Shown: piece by piece, positions 47,855-57,006 of the stretch
How positions within the stretch are numbered: position 1 is the stretch's first letter
How the letters are laid out: every line of letters starts with the position of its first letter
Assembly (NCBI RefSeq): GCF_001269905.1
Contig: NZ_LHVK01000009.1
Coordinates: forward strand, 62,001-126,000
Direction: 5' to 3'
Origin: Pseudomonas corrugata
GTDB taxonomy: Bacteria > Pseudomonadota > Gammaproteobacteria > Pseudomonadales > Pseudomonadaceae
DNA length: 64,000 bases
Notes under the pieces: generated by a model
What the model saw: only the letters and a program-made list of their open reading frames with translations
Told to the model about the DNA's origin: nothing
The model's database searches: none
Position numbers and translations under genes: made by a program

Positions 47855-47870
47855 TGTATTTATATACAGG
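47855..47870 (-). promoter_or_regulatory. LexA (SOS) box of yebG
   Basis: ctgtatttatatacag matches the LexA consensus CTGT-N8-ACAG with a perfect CTGTAT/ATACAG palindrome. On the minus strand it contains a tataaa -10-like hexamer, so LexA would cover the yebG promoter. A leader of roughly 130 bases would follow. In the rest of 47714-48068 no gene is supported. Confidence 0.88.
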
Positions 47871-48068
47871 ATGGAGGATAAGCGAATCCTTTGCCTTTGG
47901 GTAGTGGCTTTTTAATGTAGACCGGTTTCGGCGTTTGTCGTGGGATGGACGTGTCGGTTGCCAGCCTTTTGCCATCTCATTCATTGCCGCTGGCCTTTTT
48001 TCTGCATGCAGAACAACCGTCACGTCCAACCTGCATCATCGGTCGAGTCGACCTAAGGAAACCGCATC

Positions 48069-48569
48069 GTGAAAATCAACTGGGCCGAGAACCTGCGCCA
48101 GAATGTCCATCGGATGGCCGAATCCCTGGGCAACCTATTCGTCGAGACGTTCCATTATCTGGCGCTGTTTGCCATTGGGGCGGTGACCGCGTGGGCGGCG
48201 GTCATGGAGTTTTTGCAGATGATCGAAGCAGGACATATCAAGATCGACGACATCCTCTTGCTGTTCATCTATCTGGAATTGGGCGCGATGGTCGGGATCT
48301 ACTTCAAGACCAACCACATGCCAGTACGTTTTCTGATCTACGTGGCCATCACCGCATTGACTCGCTTGCTGATCTCCAACGTTTCCCACCACAGCCCGCC
48401 GGACCTGGGGATCATCTACTTGTGCGGAGGGATCCTGCTGCTGGCGTTCTCGATCCTGGTGGTTCGCTACGCGTCGTCGCAGTTCCCGTCGGTGAAGATC
48501 GAGCACCCGCACCGTAAGGTCGGCGCGGGTTCCAGCGAGCATGCAGAAATAGAAAAAGGCGAAATCTAA
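48069..48569 (+). CDS. psiE: Phosphate-starvation-inducible PsiE family protein
   Basis: 166 residues from GTG 48069 with aagga upstream. Four hydrophobic segments (about 28-50, 62-82, 86-108, 117-138) and the PsiE core LLLFIYLELGAMVGIYFKTNHMPVRFLIYVAITALTRLLI. It is a small inner-membrane protein of unknown role, linked by name to phosphate starvation in E. coli. Its stop overlaps the convergent DUF3509 stop by four bases. No Pho box was recognised. Confidence 0.87.
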   Translation: MKINWAENLRQNVHRMAESLGNLFVETFHYLALFAIGAVTAWAAVMEFLQMIEAGHIKIDDILLLFIYLELGAMVGIYFKTNHMPVRFLIYVAITALTRLLISNVSHHSPPDLGIIYLCGGILLLAFSILVVRYASSQFPSVKIEHPHRKVGAGSSEHAEIEKGEI

Positions 48570-48877
48570 AGGCTGGCGGGAGTCGGTCCTTGTGAGCGCG
48601 GTGGTGGCAGCTTGACGTTGTCGCCACCGGTCATGGCTTCGAGGATCGCCACGGCGCTGTGGCCCTGCTCGATGGCGATGCCGAACTGAATGCTTTGCAC
48701 CAGGCGCTTGAGCCGTTCCGGGTCGTTGCGCTGCTGGGCACTGATCATGCGCTTGGCGACGATCCGCCCGGCCCTGGACAGGGTCAGCATGATGCTGCCG
48801 TCGAGGCCCTGGATGCTCAGGTTGATTTGATACTGCGGCGCAAAAGCGTCGGTAATGATCTGAAAAGGGTTGTCCAT
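48566..48877 (-). CDS. DUF3509 family protein
   Basis: 103 residues beginning MDNPFQIITDAFAPQYQINL, then LDGSIMLTLSRAGRIVAKRMIS, which I recognise as the Pseudomonas-restricted DUF3509 family. It is soluble, without signal peptide or catalytic motif, function unknown. Convergent with psiE, four-base stop overlap. The following 48878-49362 region (485 bp) has no supported gene. Confidence 0.65.
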   Translation of the reverse strand: MDNPFQIITDAFAPQYQINLSIQGLDGSIMLTLSRAGRIVAKRMISAQQRNDPERLKRLVQSIQFGIAIEQGHSAVAILEAMTGGDNVKLPPPRSQGPTPASL

Positions 48878-49362
48878 GATGCGTCACCGCCTGATTGAAC
48901 GTGCAGTTGTTGACCGGCCGTGATCGGGATTAGTTCGCAGTACCGGACCATCGGCCATTCCATGATCGTGTTCCATCGCTGGGTGCATGCAACCATCGGC
49001 AGATTGCCGCTTGCGACCGCTGCAACAAGTCGATAGCAAGGGACATGCCGGAAAAACTGTCGGTCAATGTTCGCGGCGAGATAGCCCAAGAGGCTCTGGA
49101 ACGGGGCTCCAGTGACTACCCTTTTCAGGGCGGGATGATCGTTGACGGTGCGGGGCGGGGCGCAGATTGTGAAAGATGGCGGGGCGAGGTAACTCCCGAC
49201 ATTAACAGCGCTTTTGTCCGTTGTCCGGCTTTATTTGCAAATCAATATTTATCTTTTTCGGGGGCTTGAATTGTTCCTCCGGCAGCCCGACTCTGTACTC
49301 AAGGGGCCGTTACGCCAACGTCGACAGGCCCCTGGCGAGCTAGCCGAAATAAGGGATGAACT

Positions 49363-49770
49363 ATGCAAATCCAAGTCAACAGCGATAACCATATTCAAAG
49401 CAGCATCCGACTGGAGGAGTGGGTACGTACTACCATCGAAAGCACGCTCGAACGTTATGAGGAAGACCTGACACGGGTCGAGGTCCATCTGGGGGATGAG
49501 AACGGCGCCAAGCCTGGTCCCCATGATCTGCGCTGCCAGATCGAAGCCCGCCCAAAGGGCCATCAGCCGATTTCCGTAACGCACAAGGCCGGTTCGCTGG
49601 AGGCAGCGATCGAGGGGGCGGCGACGAAGTTGGAGAATGCCCTGGAGCATCTGTTCGGCAAGCTGCGTGACAAGCGCGCCGCTGTGGTGCAGACCGAATC
49701 CGTGGCCCTGGCCGATGCGATGCTGGAAGAAGAATTCCTGGAGAACGAGCGGGCCACGCGTCACGGCTGA
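49363..49770 (+). CDS. HPF/RaiA family ribosome-associated protein
   Basis: 135 residues. The S30AE/HPF fold is seen in MQIQVNSDNHIQSSIRLEEWVRTTIESTLERYEEDLTRVEVHLGDENG, then the acidic/basic DLRCQIEARPKGHQPISVTHKAGSLEAAIEGAATKLENALEHLFGKLR. Family members bind the decoding region of 30S subunits and stabilise idle ribosomes in stationary phase or stress. It is a short, non-canonical member, distinct from the HPF encoded beside rpoN in Pseudomonas. aaggga lies upstream of the ATG and a terminator follows. Confidence 0.88.
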   Translation: MQIQVNSDNHIQSSIRLEEWVRTTIESTLERYEEDLTRVEVHLGDENGAKPGPHDLRCQIEARPKGHQPISVTHKAGSLEAAIEGAATKLENALEHLFGKLRDKRAAVVQTESVALADAMLEEEFLENERATRHG

Positions 49771-49797
49771 AGCCTCGTTCATCTTTAATCCCAACTG

Positions 49798-49826
49798 AAA
49801 ACGGGCCTGCAATTGCAGGCCCGTTT
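49798..49826. terminator. Bidirectional terminator between HPF gene and araC-type gene
   Basis: aaaacgggcctgc-aatt-gcaggcccgtttt: 13-bp perfect stem flanked by A4 and T4, able to serve both convergent genes. Confidence 0.9.
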
Positions 49827-49842
49827 TCGTTGACAAGTACTG

Positions 49843-50718
49843 TCAGCGCAAGAAGGCCTGTCGATACTCCCCTGGCGTCGCGCCCAATGCCTGGCGAAAA
49901 CGGTGGGTGAAGTGACTGGCGCTGGCGAAGCCGCAAGCCAGTGCCACGTCGCCCAAGGGTTGTGAGGTGTTGCGCAGCAGGTGCCGCGCCTGTGCCAGGC
50001 GTCTTGCCAGCACATACTGGTGGGGCGGCAGCCCGAAGCTCTCGCGGAACATCCGGGCAAAGTGGTATTCGGACAGCGCGCACAGCGCCGCCAGTTGCCC
50101 GAGGCTGATGGCCTCGGCCAGATGAGTGTCGATGTAGTCCACCAGCAATCGGCGCTGGTGCGCGGCCAACCCGCCTTTGAGGCGCAGGTCCTGGCGCTGG
50201 CCGACCTGGCTGAGCAGCAGGTGATTGAGCAGCTCGTGGGCCAGGCTGGTGGTCAGCAAGCGTTCGCCGGGTTCGTCCCAGTTAAGGGCGATCAACTGGC
50301 GAAAGCGTTGCGCCTGCTGCTCATCGTCGAGAAAGGTCGCCTCGCGCAGTTGCACTTGCCGGGGTTCGCGATCCAGCAGCGTGACGCAACCGAGGGCGAA
50401 TTGTTCGGCGCTGAAGTACAGGTGGGCGAGGCGAATGTCACCGTTGATGACCCAGGCCGACTCATGTCCTGCCGGCAGGACGCAGAGCTTGTCGGGCGCC
50501 CCCAGGGTATCGGGCCGTTCGCGACGAAAGGTGCCAGTGCCACCGGCGATGTAGCAGGACAGCGTGTGGTGGCTCGGCGCCTCGTAGTCCCGGGCGTCAT
50601 GATGATTGGTCCACAAGGCGGCCGCCATGCCGTCGCCGAGCTCGGCACTGTGCTCCAGGCGGGCATTGGGCGAGCTGTTGAGGGCCTGGAAGACTTGCAG
50701 GGTTTGCAGTGTGGGCAT
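49843..50718 (-). CDS. AraC family transcriptional regulator
   Basis: 291 residues. N-terminal cupin-like ligand domain (about 30-150: TLSCYIAGGTGTFRRE; LCVLPAGHESAW) and C-terminal double helix-turn-helix (about 190-290: LGQLAALCALSEYHFARMFRESFGLPPHQYVLARRLAQARHLL and GDVALACGFASASHFTHRFRQALGATPGEYR). It is divergent from the EamA transporter, its probable target. The ligand is unknown. Confidence 0.92.
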   Translation of the reverse strand: MPTLQTLQVFQALNSSPNARLEHSAELGDGMAAALWTNHHDARDYEAPSHHTLSCYIAGGTGTFRRERPDTLGAPDKLCVLPAGHESAWVINGDIRLAHLYFSAEQFALGCVTLLDREPRQVQLREATFLDDEQQAQRFRQLIALNWDEPGERLLTTSLAHELLNHLLLSQVGQRQDLRLKGGLAAHQRRLLVDYIDTHLAEAISLGQLAALCALSEYHFARMFRESFGLPPHQYVLARRLAQARHLLRNTSQPLGDVALACGFASASHFTHRFRQALGATPGEYRQAFLR

Positions 50719-50857
50719 GATCGGTTATCTCCAACGCCTTGCATCCTACTCCGTTGGGGGGGCCGTGCCAGCCTGCACGCCGACAAAACCGCAAGTTTAC
50801 GCAAGTGCCCGGTGGACGGCGGCGTGACACTGAGCGTCACTGTCAGGAGCCGTCACC

Positions 50858-51775
50858 ATGAACCTCTCGCTATACCTGCTCACCGTGCTCATCTGGGGCA
50901 CCACCTGGATTGCGCTGAAACTGCAACTGGGCGTCGTCGCCATCCCGGTATCGATTGTCTATCGCTTCGGCCTCGCAGCCCTGATCCTGTTTGCGATGCT
51001 CCTGCTCAGCCGGCGACTGCAGGTGATGAACCGTCGCGGTCATTTGATTTGTCTGGCCCAGGGGCTGTGCCTTTTCTGCATCAATTTCATGTGTTTCCTC
51101 ACCGCCAGTCAGTGGATTCCCAGCGGCCTGGTGGCGGTGGTGTTTTCCACGGCCACGTTGTGGAATGCCCTCAATGCCCGGGTGTTCTTCGGTCAGCGGA
51201 TCGCCCGTAACGTGCTGTTGGGCGGTGCGTTGGGGTTGTTGGGGCTGGGGCTGTTGTTCTGGCCGGAACTGGCCGGCCATCATGCGAGCCCGCAGACGCT
51301 GCTCGGGTTGGCGTTGGCGTTGCTGGGGACGTTGTGTTTCTCGGCGGGCAATATGCTTTCGAGTCTGCAACAAAAGGCCGGGCTCAAGCCGCTCACCACC
51401 AACGCCTGGGGCATGGCTTATGGCGCGACGATGCTGGCGGGCTGGTGCCTGTTCAACGGAATTGCTTTCGATATGGAATGGAACCTGCGCTACATCGGTT
51501 CGCTGCTGTACCTGGTGATCCCGGGCTCGGTGATTGGCTTCACCGCTTACCTGACGCTAGTGGGGCGCATGGGGCCGGAACGGGCGGCGTATTGCACGGT
51601 CCTGTTCCCAGTCGTAGCGCTGAATGTCTCGGCGTTTGTCGAAGGCTACCAGTGGACGACACCGGCGCTGGCCGGGCTGGTATTGGTGATGCTGGGGAAC
51701 GTGCTGGTATTTCGCAAGCCTCGACCAGCGGCGACCAGTGTCGCGCTTTGTGGGAGCAAGGCTTGCCCGCGATGA
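50858..51775 (+). CDS. EamA/DMT family transporter
   Basis: 305 residues with ten hydrophobic segments, two EamA repeats, starting NLSLYLLTVLIWGTTWIALKLQLGVV. ATG 50858 has aggag upstream. The family exports amino acids and metabolites; the substrate is unknown. The last dozen codons (VALCGSKACPR-stop) are read from a REP element, which supplies the stop codon, so the native C-terminus has been replaced or extended. It is divergent from the AraC gene. Confidence 0.9.
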   Translation: MNLSLYLLTVLIWGTTWIALKLQLGVVAIPVSIVYRFGLAALILFAMLLLSRRLQVMNRRGHLICLAQGLCLFCINFMCFLTASQWIPSGLVAVVFSTATLWNALNARVFFGQRIARNVLLGGALGLLGLGLLFWPELAGHHASPQTLLGLALALLGTLCFSAGNMLSSLQQKAGLKPLTTNAWGMAYGATMLAGWCLFNGIAFDMEWNLRYIGSLLYLVIPGSVIGFTAYLTLVGRMGPERAAYCTVLFPVVALNVSAFVEGYQWTTPALAGLVLVMLGNVLVFRKPRPAATSVALCGSKACPR

Positions 51776-51836
51776 AAGCGACGCGCTCTGTCAGAAACCG
51801 AGGCGCTCGTTTCGCGGGCAAGCCGTGCTCCCACAA
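51749..51836. repeat. REP pair (inverted), overlaps the 3' end of a gene
   Basis: ttgtgggagcaaggcttgcccgcgatga and its inverse, ending gccgtgctcccacaa. The left copy overlaps the last codons and stop of the EamA transporter (TGA at 51773-51775). Confidence 0.88.
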
Positions 51837-51865
51837 AGCGGGGCGATGGGATGTGGCGCCGGCTT

Positions 51866-52837
51866 CTACTTCCAGACTTGCGGATTGACCAGGTTCTGCG
51901 GCCGTTCACCCAGCAGCGCACTGCGCAAGTTTTCCACCGCGAGATTGGCCATGGCTTCACGGGTTTCGTGGGTAGCCGAGCCGATGTGCGGCAGGGTGAC
52001 GGCGTTCTTCAGCTGGAACAGCGGCGATTCGGCCAGCGGCTCTTTCTCGTAGACGTCCAGCCCGGCGCCGCGGATGCGGTTGTTCTGCAAGGCCTCGATC
52101 AGTGCCGGTTCATCCACCACCGGGCCACGGGAAATGTTGATCAGAATGGCGCTTGGTTTCATCAGCGACAGTTCCCGCTGCCCGATCAGATGGCGAGTCT
52201 TCTCACTCAGGGGCACAACGAGGCAGACAAAGTCCGCTTCGGCCAACAACTGGTCCAGCTCGCGAAACTGTGCACCCAGCTGGTTTTCCAGTTCGATTTT
52301 TCGGCTGTTGCCGCTGTACAGGATCGGCATGTTGAACCCCAACCGGCCACGTCGGGCAATGGCTGCGCCGATGTTGCCCATGCCCACGATGCCCAGGGTC
52401 TTGCCGTGCACGTCGCTGCCAAACAATTGCGGTGCCACCGTCGCCTGCCATTGGCCGGCCTTGGTCCAGGCGTCCAGTTCGGCGACGCGACGGGCGCTGC
52501 TCATCAGCAGGGCGAAGGCCAGGTCGGCGGTGCTTTCGGTCAGCACGTCGGGGGTGTTGGTGAGCATGATCCCGCGTTCATTGAAGTAGGCCAGGTCGTA
52601 GTTGTCGTAACCCACCGACACACTGGCGACCACCTGCAGGTTCGCGGCGCCTTGCAGTTGCTCGCGACCGAGTTTGCGACCAACACCGATCAGGCCGTGG
52701 GCATGAGGCAAGGCTTCGTTGAACTGTGCGTTGATATCGCCCTTCGATGGGTTCGGAACGATCACATCGAAGTCCTGTTGCAGGCGCTCGACCATTTGGG
52801 GCGTGATACGGCTGAAGGCAAGTACGGTTTTTTTCAT
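51866..52837 (-). CDS. D-2-hydroxyacid dehydrogenase (GhrB/TkrA-like: glyoxylate/hydroxypyruvate/2-ketogluconate reductase)
   Basis: 323 residues. NAD(P)-binding motif GMGNIG in GIVGMGNIGAAIARRG. The catalytic triad is R in ILINISRGPVVDE, E in DVYEKEPLAE and H in LPHIGSATHET. The N-terminal catalytic domain has VGVGRKLGREQL and VSVGYDNYDLAYFNERGI. This layout fits the GhrB/2-ketogluconate reductase group. It stands alone between the EamA transporter and a YkgJ-type gene, with no gluconate genes nearby, so the substrate is not fixed. Confidence 0.9.
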   Translation of the reverse strand: MKKTVLAFSRITPQMVERLQQDFDVIVPNPSKGDINAQFNEALPHAHGLIGVGRKLGREQLQGAANLQVVASVSVGYDNYDLAYFNERGIMLTNTPDVLTESTADLAFALLMSSARRVAELDAWTKAGQWQATVAPQLFGSDVHGKTLGIVGMGNIGAAIARRGRLGFNMPILYSGNSRKIELENQLGAQFRELDQLLAEADFVCLVVPLSEKTRHLIGQRELSLMKPSAILINISRGPVVDEPALIEALQNNRIRGAGLDVYEKEPLAESPLFQLKNAVTLPHIGSATHETREAMANLAVENLRSALLGERPQNLVNPQVWK

Positions 52838-52932
52838 CGTGCAAGGCTCGTCTTGGAGGCAATACCAAGCACGCTAACATTCTCGGCGAGGATTAGGCGA
52901 GAGGGGAGTGCAGGTTATGAAGTGGAATGGCC

Positions 52933-53023
52933 TGTGGGAGCGAGCCTGCTCGCGATGGCGGCGGTTCAGCCAGCGTTGATGTTGACTGACATACCGCTAT
53001 CGCGAGCAGGCTCGCTCCCACAA
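52933..53023. repeat. REP pair (inverted)
   Basis: tgtgggagcgagcctgctcgcgatgg and tatcgcgagcaggctcgctcccaca about 40 bp apart, upstream of the hydroxyacid dehydrogenase. Confidence 0.85.
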
Positions 53024-53040
53024 AGGGACTTGTGTTGCCC

Positions 53041-53790
53041 CTAGGCCGCCCGCAGCGAAATGAACGCATAATCCGAAGCTGCCTCGGTGACGACCCGTGC
53101 CCCACAGGCCATGACCTCGCGGGCGATGTCATCCCCGGACAAATGGAACTGCCATTCTCCGGTTTCCTGCGCCATCGGCTGCAAACGCACCTGATCGATG
53201 GCGGCCGCGAACGCGGTCATGTCCGGCAGATAGGCGGTAAACCCATCGCCTTTCAGCGCGGTGGTGCGGATCCCCAGGGCCGCGCAGATGCGGTCCTTGA
53301 TCGGAATTTCTTCACGATCGGCCTGGCGCGAGCGTTCGATCAGCCCAGCCAGCTCTTCATCCACCAGTTTCCCGCCGACGATCAGCTGCGGTCCGGTTTC
53401 CCAGGATTCCGGCGGGCAGTCCTTGGCGGCAGGATTGAGCGGGATGTGCGGATTGATCTCCATCGGATAGATGCGGCACACCAGCGGCCTGCGTTCATAG
53501 ATGCGGCACAGGTTTTCTTCGTCGAGATTGTGGCAACGGCCCGCGTTATAAGCGGCGAAGGTGATCGCCACGAAGGCATCGCTGCTGCCGCTCTGAACCC
53601 TGACGGAACGGCGTTCGGCATGCTCGCGTTGTGCCATGGGCAGGCCGAGGCCGTTGGGCAGGAAGGCTTCCACCAGGACGATGACCTGACCGCCGTCGCT
53701 CGCCCACATCCGGGCTTCGTCGAGGGTCAGGGGAACATGGTGGCCGGAGCAGCATTTGCCGCAGCCTACGCAGGAAAACGTTGTATTCAT
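53041..53790 (-). CDS. YkgJ family cysteine cluster protein
   Basis: 249 residues. The N-terminal cysteine cluster C7-X2-C10-X2-C13-C14 (FSCVGCGKCCSG) and CHNLDEENLCRIYERRPLVCRIYP with three more cysteines match the YkgJ/UPF0153 zinc- or iron-binding family. Function unknown. It lies 77 bp upstream of nothing related; its minus-strand neighbour is a small periplasmic protein gene. Confidence 0.87.
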   Translation of the reverse strand: MNTTFSCVGCGKCCSGHHVPLTLDEARMWASDGGQVIVLVEAFLPNGLGLPMAQREHAERRSVRVQSGSSDAFVAITFAAYNAGRCHNLDEENLCRIYERRPLVCRIYPMEINPHIPLNPAAKDCPPESWETGPQLIVGGKLVDEELAGLIERSRQADREEIPIKDRICAALGIRTTALKGDGFTAYLPDMTAFAAAIDQVRLQPMAQETGEWQFHLSGDDIAREVMACGARVVTEAASDYAFISLRAA

Positions 53791-53867
53791 TGAGCGACCG
53801 GTCGAGAGCTGAAAGGCGGCGACAGAAAAACGCCGTGACGAGCCTCACGAAGCAAGTTATGCGCCAC

Positions 53868-54194
53868 TCATTGCTCGGTCGCGGCGGGGCGGATCGAGTC
53901 CCACTCGGTCACATGGGCCGTCTTGGTTTTCTTGCGGTAGAGACACAGTTCGGTACCGGTCGCTCCTTTCATGTGTTTCTGCGGGTATTGGCCTTGCAGC
54001 AACAGTGCGGTGTAGCCGATCCGGTCGTCGAATTGCGCGGCGGTGCCCACCGGCTCAGCGTTCTTCAGGCCACTGGCCTTGATGCAGCTGGCCAGCACGG
54101 CTTTGTCGTAGGCGGCCCAGGCCTCTGGGCTGGAGGCTTGGGCCTGGGAGGCCAGGGCAGCGACGCCAAGGAGAATCAATATGCGGATGTTCAT
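53868..54194 (-). CDS. Small periplasmic protein, unknown function
   Basis: 108 residues with a signal peptide (MNIRILILLGVAALASQAQA). Two cysteines remain in the mature part (LASCIKASG and TELCLYRKK) and may form a disulfide. I do not recognise the family. The start at 54194 has no strong ribosome site. It lies 77 bp upstream of the YkgJ-type gene and downstream of the CheV-type gene. Confidence 0.7.
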   Translation of the reverse strand: MNIRILILLGVAALASQAQASSPEAWAAYDKAVLASCIKASGLKNAEPVGTAAQFDDRIGYTALLLQGQYPQKHMKGATGTELCLYRKKTKTAHVTEWDSIRPAATEQ

Positions 54195-54288
54195 CGGGAT
54201 GTCTGGTTCCGGAAAGTCAGGGCAAAAGTATGCCTGAGGTTGCCGGACCCTCCCACGCCGGAACGCAGGAGCAAGTCATCGGTACAAC

Positions 54289-55191
54289 TCAGTGGCCTTG
54301 TTCGGCCACCGCCTTGGCCGCCGTGATCAGGCACTTGGTCAGTTCTGGCGAGGAAAACTTGGTCAGTACTCCGTTGGCGCCGGCCAATCGGGCCTTTTCG
54401 CTGTTCATGGCGCTGTCCAGCGAGGTGTGCAGCAACACGTAGAGGTGGGCGAAGTCCGGTGTTTCCCGCAGGGTGCGGGTAAGGGCGTAACCGTCCATCT
54501 CCGACATTTCGATGTCGGAGACGATGAGGTTGATCTGCCCGGCTGTGCCTTGCAGGTCCAACAGGCATTCGATGGCTTCCTTGGCGCTGCGGGCGGTATG
54601 GCATTGCAGGCCCAGGTTGCGCAGGGTATGCACCGATTGCTGCAACGCCACCTGGCTGTCATCGACCACCAGGATCCGAGCGTTGCCCAGCACTTCGGCG
54701 TCTTCCATGCTCAGTTCGGTAGGCGCGGTTTCGATCTGCGCCGGAGCGATGCCGTGGATGACCTTCTCGATGTCCAGTACCTGCACCAGCGTGCCGTCCA
54801 CCGACGTCACGCCGGTGATAAACGCGCGGTTACCGCCGGAGCCGTAAGGCGGTGGCTTGATGTCGGTGGTCAGGCAGTGGACGATTTTGCTCACCGCCTG
54901 CACATGCAGGCCCTGCTTGGAGCGGCTGACATCGGTGACGATCAGGCAGCCGCCATCCGGATCCTCCAATGGCCGCTCGCCAATGGCACGGCTCAGGTCA
55001 ATCACTGATAACGATGCGCCACGCAGGGTCGCGATGCCTTTCACGTGCGGATGCGACTCCGGCAGTTTGGTCAGTGGCGGGCACGGAATGATCTCACTGA
55101 CTTTGAGCAGGTTGATTGCCATCAGCTTGCCGCTGCGCAAGGTAAACAGCAGAAGCGAAAGTGAATCTGCGCGGGCTTTGTTAGAAGACAT
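54289..55191 (-). CDS. CheV-type chemotaxis protein (CheW + receiver)
   Basis: 300 residues from ATG 55191 with aagg upstream; the frame extends further but without similarity. CheW domain at about 10-155 (LSLLLFTLRSGKLMAINLLKVSEIIPCPPLTKLPESHP; IGERPLE; FITGVTSVDGTLVQVLDIEKV). The C-terminal receiver domain (about 172-295) has DDSQ, phosphate-accepting aspartate in LIVSDIEMSEMDGY, T in LHTSLD and K in LTKF. CheV couples receptors to CheA, and its phosphorylation tunes adaptation. It lies downstream of norR on the same strand. Confidence 0.93.
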   Translation of the reverse strand: MSSNKARADSLSLLLFTLRSGKLMAINLLKVSEIIPCPPLTKLPESHPHVKGIATLRGASLSVIDLSRAIGERPLEDPDGGCLIVTDVSRSKQGLHVQAVSKIVHCLTTDIKPPPYGSGGNRAFITGVTSVDGTLVQVLDIEKVIHGIAPAQIETAPTELSMEDAEVLGNARILVVDDSQVALQQSVHTLRNLGLQCHTARSAKEAIECLLDLQGTAGQINLIVSDIEMSEMDGYALTRTLRETPDFAHLYVLLHTSLDSAMNSEKARLAGANGVLTKFSSPELTKCLITAAKAVAEQGH

Positions 55192-55358
55192 AAAAACCTT
55201 CTGTGGAAAAAGGTGGGGCGAACGTGACGATCGCCAAAACAGCTTTTGATATCGGGTTATCGACTTGTTGGGGGCAGGCTTTAGGGTGAAAGCTGTCGAC
55301 ATCCGATTTCCGGGCCAACAACTTATAGATACACAGCCTGTGGCGGTTGAGGGGAGGG

Positions 55359-56915
55359 CTATTTGAGCCCCAGACGCCGTGCCATCCGCCCCAGGTTCGC
55401 CCGATCCAGCCCCAGTTCCCGGGCGGCACTGGCCCAGTTGTGCTGATGTCGTTCCAGGCTGGCGCCGATCAGCCTGCGCTGGAAATCGTCCACGGCTTCG
55501 CGCAGGTCGCCCACCACCTGTTCCACCGCCGTTGCAGAGTGGGTAAATGAAGGCTCGGACGTGGCCTCGGCAGCCTGGGGCAAGTCCAGGTCCTGGGCAC
55601 TGAGGCTGAGGATTTTCGGACGCACCGGGCATCTGCCCAGCGCTTTCAGGGCGCTACGGCCGATCAGGTGTTCCAGTTCACGAACGTTACCCGGCCAGTC
55701 GTAGGCCAGTAGAGCGGCCTGGGCGTCGCTGCTCAGACGCAGGCTGTTAAGGCCCATGCGCGAGCGGTTCTGCTCCAGGAAGAAGCCGCTGAGCAACAAT
55801 ACATCCCGGCCGCGATCCCGCAGCGCCGGTACCAGCAAGGGGTACACGCTCAAACGGTGATAGAAGTCGGCCCGATAGCGGCCGTTGCGCACTTCTTCGG
55901 CCAAGTCGCGATTGGTCGCGGCGATCAGGCGCACGTCGACCTGGTGTTCCTTGTCCGAGCCCAGGCGCTGCAACTGCCCGCTCTGCAACACTCGCAACAG
56001 TTTGGCCTGGACGGTCAGCGACAATTCGCCTACTTCATCGAGGAACAACGTGCCGCCATCGGCCAGCTCGAACTTGCCGCGCCGGTCGCTCGTGGCTCCG
56101 GTGAACGCGCCGCGTACATGGCCGAAGAGTTCGCTTTCCACCAAAGTGTCCGGCAGGGCTGCGCAGTTGAGGCTGATCAACGGCTGATCGGCGCGTTTGG
56201 AGGCCGCGTGGATGGCCTGGGCGACCAACTCCTTGCCGACGCCGGTTTCCCCGGTGATCAACACGGTCAGGTCGCTGCCGCCCACCAGATTGATCTCTTC
56301 CACCAGACGTTTATGGGCCTTGCTCTGGCCGACCATATCGCGGGGTTGCTGGCCGCTGGCCTGGCGATAGAGCTCGGCGCGACGGTGTTCGTCTTCGGCT
56401 TTCAAGGCCAGGCGCTCAATGCGTTGGGCGGCGCTGACCGTGGCGGCGGCGAGACTGGCGAAGGCTTGCAGCGCACTGAGGTCGATAGGTTCGAAACGCT
56501 CCGGGTCCAGGGAGTCAAGGGTCAGCAGGCCCCAGGGGCGCTCGTCGACGAACAGCGGGCAGCCCATGCAATCGTGAACTTCCAGATGGTCGTCGAGACC
56601 TTCGACCAGCCCGTCATAGGGATCGGGCAGGTCGCTGTCGGTGGCGAAACGGGTGGGGTGCGGGTTGGCCAGCAGCGTTTCGAAGCGCGGGTGTTCGCTG
56701 ACCCGGAAACGCCGGCCCAAGGTGTCGGTGCTCAAACCGTCTACCGCCAACGGCACCAGGCAGTCGCCATCCAGCTGCAACAGTGCCGCCGCGTCGCAGG
56801 GCAGCAAGGCGCGCAGGGCTCCGAGCAAGCGGCGATAACGCTCACCCTCAGGCAGTTCGCGAGACAGATCGGCTACCAGCGGCAACAGGGCAGTCAGCAG
56901 GGAGGTTGCGGTCAT
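55359..56915 (-). CDS. norR: Nitric oxide-responsive activator NorR
   Basis: 518 residues: N-terminal GAF domain (about 20-165), which in NorR holds a non-haem iron that binds NO; AAA+ sigma-54 activator domain with Walker A GETGVGKE (222-229) and the sigma-54-contact GAFTGA (269-274); C-terminal Fis-type helix-turn-helix (about 480-516: NWASAARELGLDRANLGRMARRL). It is divergent from hmp, whose NO-dependent expression it should activate. The intergenic region has three GT-N7-AC sites, one covering the norR start codon, so it may regulate itself. Confidence 0.94.
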   Translation of the reverse strand: MTATSLLTALLPLVADLSRELPEGERYRRLLGALRALLPCDAAALLQLDGDCLVPLAVDGLSTDTLGRRFRVSEHPRFETLLANPHPTRFATDSDLPDPYDGLVEGLDDHLEVHDCMGCPLFVDERPWGLLTLDSLDPERFEPIDLSALQAFASLAAATVSAAQRIERLALKAEDEHRRAELYRQASGQQPRDMVGQSKAHKRLVEEINLVGGSDLTVLITGETGVGKELVAQAIHAASKRADQPLISLNCAALPDTLVESELFGHVRGAFTGATSDRRGKFELADGGTLFLDEVGELSLTVQAKLLRVLQSGQLQRLGSDKEHQVDVRLIAATNRDLAEEVRNGRYRADFYHRLSVYPLLVPALRDRGRDVLLLSGFFLEQNRSRMGLNSLRLSSDAQAALLAYDWPGNVRELEHLIGRSALKALGRCPVRPKILSLSAQDLDLPQAAEATSEPSFTHSATAVEQVVGDLREAVDDFQRRLIGASLERHQHNWASAARELGLDRANLGRMARRLGLK

Positions 56916-56966
56916 AATGACTCCTAGTAGTCAAAAAGACTATAACGCCAACCGTGTCGTTATGAC
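56911..56966 (+). promoter_or_regulatory. Three NorR binding sites (GT-N7-AC)
   Basis: gtcataatgac at 56911-56921 (a perfect GTCA-TAA-TGAC palindrome overlapping the norR ATG), gtcaaaaagac at 56930-56940, and gtcgttatgac at 56956-56966. Three enhancer sites with the GT-N7-AC core are also described upstream of E. coli norVW. They lie 100-155 bp upstream of hmp. Confidence 0.85.
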
Positions 56967-57006
56967 TACTTTATTTTTAACCTATTGAAAAACAAGAAAA
57001 ATATTT

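Noticed and set aside
49045..49269. Small plus-strand open frame in the 48878-49362 gap
   Set aside because: 74 codons, no ribosome site, no recognisable family and irregular composition.
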